In this document: positions 6,127-9,399 of the stretch, one piece after another
Numbering within the stretch: the first letter of the stretch is position 1
Layout of the letters: every line of letters begins with the position of its first letter
Source of the DNA: Sulfurimonas sp.
GTDB taxonomy: Bacteria > Campylobacterota > Campylobacteria > Campylobacterales > Sulfurimonadaceae
Assembly: GCA_024762705.1 (NCBI GenBank)
Contig: JANTGW010000029.1
Span: 1-9,399, forward strand
Length of the DNA: 9,399 nucleotides
Reading direction: 5' to 3'
Position numbers and translations under genes: made by a program
Notes under the pieces: generated by a model
Told to the model about the DNA's origin: nothing
Databases searched by the model: none
What the model saw: the letters and a program-made list of their open reading frames with translations, nothing else

Positions 6127-7746
6127 ATGACTAAATTCATTTTTGTAACGGGTGGGGTTTTAAGCTCTCTTGGAAAAGGGATTACAGCCGCCAGTATTGG
6201 TACTTTGCTTAAACATGCCGGCAAAAATGTTGGTATGCTCAAAATCGATCCATATATCAATGTCGACCCCGGAACGATGAGTCCGCTTGAGCATGGCGAA
6301 GTATTTGTCACTAAAGACGGTGCAGAGACCGATCTTGATATTGGAAACTATGAACGGTTTTTAGATAAATCTTTTTTAAAGACATCAAATTTTACAACGG
6401 GTCAGGTTTACTCAAGCGTTATCGAACGTGAACGTGCCGGTGGGTATCTTGGACAGACTATCCAGGTCGTTCCGCATATTGTCGGTGAAATCGTCAAGCG
6501 TATAAAAGCTGCCGGAGAAGGGCATGACATTCTTGTTGTAGAGCTTGGCGGTACTGTTGGTGACATTGAAGGCCTTCCTTTTATGGAGGCTATTCGCCAA
6601 ATGAAACATGATGAGGAAGTTTCAGGTACTTTCTTTGTACATGTAACGCTCATTCCCTACATTAAAGCTGCCGGTGAGATGAAGTCAAAACCAACGCAGC
6701 ACTCTGTTCAGGAGCTTCGCCGTATTGGGATTACGCCACAGATGATTATTGCAAGAAGCGAAAATGCTCTGCCAAAAACATTCAAGAAAAAACTTGCAAT
6801 GGGCTGTGATGTTGCTTCAGACAGTGTCATCGAAGCACTTGACGCTGCCAGTATATATGATGTGCCAATGTCGTTTTTAAGACAAAATATTTTAAAACCC
6901 ATAGCAAAAGAACTTGAGCTTGGTGAAATCGAACCTGATATGCAGGAGTGGGATTCACTTGTCAAAAAAATCGTACAGCCAAAAGGCAAAGTGGTTATCG
7001 GTTTTGTCGGTAAATATCTTGCACTTAAAGAATCTTACAAATCACTCACAGAAGCTCTCATACATGCCGGAGCCCACTTAGACGCAAGAGTTGAAATTTG
7101 CTGGGTTGATTCTGAAGAGATAGAAGAAAGAGATGCACAGACATTGCTAAGTGACTGTGACGGTATTTTAGTAGCAGGCGGTTTCGGTAATCGCGGTGTT
7201 GAAGGTAAAATCAAAGCTATTGAATATGCCCGTGTCAATAAAATACCATATCTGGGTATCTGCCTTGGAATGCAGTTGACACTTGTTGAATATGCAAGAA
7301 ATGTACTTGGTCTTGAAGGCGCGAATTCGATAGAGTTCGATGAAAATACCCCTCATCCAATGATATACCTTATAGACAACTTTTTAGACCAAAGCGGTGG
7401 TATGCAGTTAAGAACGCACCATTCTCCGATGGGTGGTACGCTCCGTCTCGGCGAATACCCTTGTGATACAAAAGAGGGCTCACTTTTGCGTAAAGCTTAT
7501 AACGGCCAAAAAACAATTTATGAAAGACACCGTCACCGTTATGAAGCCAATCCGGCATACAGACAACAGCTTGAAGAAGCCGGAATGATAGTAACCGGTG
7601 AATCAAACGGACTGATAGAAACTGTAGAAATTCAAGGGCATCCATGGTTTTTAGGTGTACAGTTTCATCCTGAGTTTACATCACGTCTACAGACGCCAAA
7701 TCCTTCAATACTAGCGTTTGTCAATGCCAGTATGCATGCTGAATAA
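6127..7746 (+). CDS. pyrG: CTP synthase (glutamine hydrolysing)
   Basis: PyrG converts UTP, ATP and glutamine to CTP in the cytoplasm, the last step of pyrimidine nucleotide synthesis. The 539-residue length is normal. The N-terminal amidoligase domain (about 1-265) carries the P-loop-like [10 protein letters not shown] at 9-18, [20 protein letters not shown] at 41-60, and [11 protein letters not shown] at 139-149. The C-terminal class I glutamine amidotransferase domain has the oxyanion strand GGFGNRG at 351-357, the nucleophile C379 in GICLGMQ and the catalytic H514 and E516 in FHPE, so the triad is complete. The ATG has GGAG 7 bases upstream. It is followed by recJ, whose start overlaps its end; the pyrG-recJ pair is also adjacent in C. 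jejuni and H. pylori. Confidence 0.97.
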   Translation: MTKFIFVTGGVLSSLGKGITAASIGTLLKHAGKNVGMLKIDPYINVDPGTMSPLEHGEVFVTKDGAETDLDIGNYERFLDKSFLKTSNFTTGQVYSSVIERERAGGYLGQTIQVVPHIVGEIVKRIKAAGEGHDILVVELGGTVGDIEGLPFMEAIRQMKHDEEVSGTFFVHVTLIPYIKAAGEMKSKPTQHSVQELRRIGITPQMIIARSENALPKTFKKKLAMGCDVASDSVIEALDAASIYDVPMSFLRQNILKPIAKELELGEIEPDMQEWDSLVKKIVQPKGKVVIGFVGKYLALKESYKSLTEALIHAGAHLDARVEICWVDSEEIEERDAQTLLSDCDGILVAGGFGNRGVEGKIKAIEYARVNKIPYLGICLGMQLTLVEYARNVLGLEGANSIEFDENTPHPMIYLIDNFLDQSGGMQLRTHHSPMGGTLRLGEYPCDTKEGSLLRKAYNGQKTIYERHRHRYEANPAYRQQLEEAGMIVTGESNGLIETVEIQGHPWFLGVQFHPEFTSRLQTPNPSILAFVNASMHAE

Positions 7747-9325
7747 TATACCCCACCTCAACAAATCAGACCTTTTTGAACTTCTTTCACAAAGGTTTGA
7801 AAGTGAAGAAAAAAAACTTTCACAGATTCCTAATCCAAAACTTCTTACAAATGCTTCAAAAGCTGCAGAAAGAATCGCAGAGGCCATACGCAATAAAGAA
7901 CGTATCACTTTAGTAGGTGATTATGATGTTGACGGCGTCAGTTCAACAGCCATAATGGTAGATTTTTTTCGACAGATTCCTTACCCTTTGGAAGCTATCA
8001 TTCCCAATCGTTTTACAGACGGTTACGGTGTTAGCCCTAATGTGTTAAAAAGAGTAGATGCCGATCTTGTTATAACTGTTGATAATGGTATAACAGCTAT
8101 TGAGGCTGCTGAAGTTTGCAAACAAAGAGGTATTGACCTTATTATAACGGACCATCATACACCCTCTAATACACTTCCTGATGCTTATCTGATTGTTAAT
8201 CCAAAGCTTGTTACATGTAACTATCCTTTTAAAGAGATATGCGGTGCTGAAGTAGCTTGGCTTCTTCTTGGACTTGTTAAAAAAGAACTAGAGCTTTGCA
8301 TAGATATGAAACAGTTTTTAGATATTTTGGCAATAGCCGTTATTGCCGATGTGATGCCTCTTGTGAATATAAACAGAACACTTGTAAAAGAGGGGCTCAA
8401 AATGATTATGCATTCAAATAGGCCTTCTAGTATTGTCATACGGGACTTTTTAAATAAATCAAAAATCTCAAGTGAAGATATCGCCTTTAATATCGCTCCG
8501 CGTATAAATTCTGCCGGACGGTTGGAAGATGCATCCATTGCTCTTGAGTTTTATACTGCACCCGATACTCATACTGCCTATAAACAATTTGAACTGCTGG
8601 GACAGCTCAATGATCTGCGAAAAGCTACAGAAGCTCAAGCGACCCAAGAAGCTTTTAAGCAGGTCAATGCAAACGACAAAATCATAGTTGTCGCAGGTAA
8701 AGGCTGGCATGAAGGAGTAGTTGGGATTGTTGCCTCACGCATAGTTGATAAATTTGGACGTCCCGCTATAGTACTTAGTATCAAAGATGATGAAGCCAAA
8801 GGAAGCGCTAGAAGTATCGGTGATGTAAATATATATGAACTTATAAAAGAAAATGAACACTTGTTAACTAAGTTTGGCGGTCATAAAATGGCTGCTGGTC
8901 TTGGCTTACATGTAAAGGATATAGAAGTCTTTAAGCAGGCCGTAAATGCAAGTGCCCACAAGATTCCTGAAGATGATTTTTTACCAAAAGAACAAATCAG
9001 CGGTATCCTTGCAAGCGAAGACATTGATACTGAACTGCTTACTCTACTCGAACAGTTTGAGCCATACGGAGAAGCAAATCTCCGCCCTACTTTTTTGATA
9101 AAAGATGCGGAAGTTGTCAGCATAAAACTGATGGGTGCCGACAAGTCCCATTCTCGCATAGAAGTCAGACAGCATGCCCACCAAAGAAAAACGATTGAGC
9201 TCATTGCTTTTAGAAATGTTTTTCAAATGCCCACTGACAAAAAAATTACATGTAGCTATACTGTAGCCAAAAATGAATTTAACGGCAGAGTTTCTGCACA
9301 ACTTTTAGTCAATAAGATATTTTAG
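7736..9325 (+). CDS. recJ: Single-stranded-DNA-specific exonuclease RecJ
   Basis: RecJ is a 5'-3' single-strand DNA exonuclease used in recombinational and mismatch repair. Counting from ATG 7736 (529 residues), the DHH-family metal-site motifs are complete: GDYDVDG at 61-67, DNGI at 116-119, DHH at 139-141 and ADVMPL at 204-209. The linker motif RINSAGR is at 256-262. The DHHA1 domain shows [13 protein letters not shown] at 323-335, GSAR at 356-359 and [10 protein letters not shown] at 380-389. The remainder to the C terminus fits the RecJ OB domain. Length is near that of other Campylobacterota RecJ proteins. The start is uncertain: ATG 7736 overlaps pyrG by 11 bp, ATG 7724 by 23 bp and TTG 7718 by 29 bp, and none has a clear Shine-Dalgarno. 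Translation is probably coupled to pyrG termination. Confidence 0.94.
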   Translation: MLNNIPHLNKSDLFELLSQRFESEEKKLSQIPNPKLLTNASKAAERIAEAIRNKERITLVGDYDVDGVSSTAIMVDFFRQIPYPLEAIIPNRFTDGYGVSPNVLKRVDADLVITVDNGITAIEAAEVCKQRGIDLIITDHHTPSNTLPDAYLIVNPKLVTCNYPFKEICGAEVAWLLLGLVKKELELCIDMKQFLDILAIAVIADVMPLVNINRTLVKEGLKMIMHSNRPSSIVIRDFLNKSKISSEDIAFNIAPRINSAGRLEDASIALEFYTAPDTHTAYKQFELLGQLNDLRKATEAQATQEAFKQVNANDKIIVVAGKGWHEGVVGIVASRIVDKFGRPAIVLSIKDDEAKGSARSIGDVNIYELIKENEHLLTKFGGHKMAAGLGLHVKDIEVFKQAVNASAHKIPEDDFLPKEQISGILASEDIDTELLTLLEQFEPYGEANLRPTFLIKDAEVVSIKLMGADKSHSRIEVRQHAHQRKTIELIAFRNVFQMPTDKKITCSYTVAKNEFNGRVSAQLLVNKIF

Positions 9326-9333
9326 AAGTCTGT

Positions 9334-9399
9334 ATGGTGCAAATAAAAGAGTGTCAAAAGGTCCGCTCTGAAATTACTGCTATAAAAGTACTGCACAAC
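9334..9399 (+). CDS. Possible start of an unrecognised gene, cut by the window edge
   Basis: An ATG at 9334, 8 bp after the recJ stop, opens 22 codons that run to the window end without a stop (MVQIKECQKVRSEITAIKVL and two more residues). A weak AGAAG lies about 5 bases upstream. The position suits a third gene of the pyrG-recJ operon, but I do not recognise the sequence. The opposite strand is also open across these bases for 26 codons, ending in TAA at 9322-9324, so a convergent gene's 3' end is an alternative. Low confidence. Confidence 0.3.
   Translation, partial: MVQIKECQKVRSEITAIKVLHN

Noticed and set aside
6051..6311. An 87-codon upstream extension of the antiporter reading frame
   Set aside because: It crosses the intergenic region and runs antisense through the start of pyrG, lacks family resemblance, and the ATG at 6050 begins the first membrane segment with an AGG upstream.
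8221..9301. Several minus-strand open frames across recJ
   Set aside because: They are antisense shadows of a complete RecJ; low-complexity Ser/Phe/Ile-rich translations are typical of such shadows.
1..9399. A novel defence, mobile or biosynthetic system
   Set aside because: Every sizeable coding region is a recognisable core family with intact motifs. No transposase, integrase, toxin pair, CRISPR repeat, tRNA or compositional break is visible.

Overview
This 9.4 kb window looks like chromosomal housekeeping DNA from a member of the Campylobacterota (the former Epsilonproteobacteria), most like Sulfurimonas and its relatives. The reasons are the AT-rich composition, tight gene packing with short or absent intergenic gaps, and two gene orders I know from Campylobacter jejuni and Helicobacter pylori: secG-frr-pyrE and pyrG-recJ. 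The genus is inferred from general resemblance, not from a search.

Layout, left to right. On the minus strand, positions 1-2780 hold a zinc-uptake operon read right to left: znuA (periplasmic zinc-binding protein), znuC (ATPase), znuB (permease), then the first 87 codons of a BioC-like SAM methyltransferase that leaves the window at base 1. On the plus strand, positions 2895-4413 hold secG, frr and pyrE (protein export, ribosome recycling, UMP synthesis). A minus-strand CPA2/KefB-type cation:proton antiporter with a C-terminal RCK domain (4425-6050) converges on pyrE with an 11 bp gap. Divergent from it are pyrG (CTP synthase) and recJ (DHH single-strand exonuclease), which overlap and read to 9325. 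The last 74 bases hold only the possible beginning of another gene.

Regulation. Both divergent intergenic regions are about 75-115 bp long and contain TATAAT-type -10 boxes on both strands. Between znuA and secG the two predicted sigma-70 promoters use nearly the same seven bases as their -35 hexamer on opposite strands, each with a 17 bp spacer. This also shows that znuA most likely starts at the GTG at 2780, because the longer TTG-started frame would begin inside the znuA -10 box.

Functional links. znuABC imports zinc. pyrE and pyrG are both in pyrimidine nucleotide synthesis (OMP and CTP steps) but lie in separate transcription units. I found no RNA gene, mobile element, CRISPR array, phage gene, pseudogene or clear intrinsic terminator, and no sign of a previously undescribed system. 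The findings below are modest details of promoter architecture, start sites and protein features.
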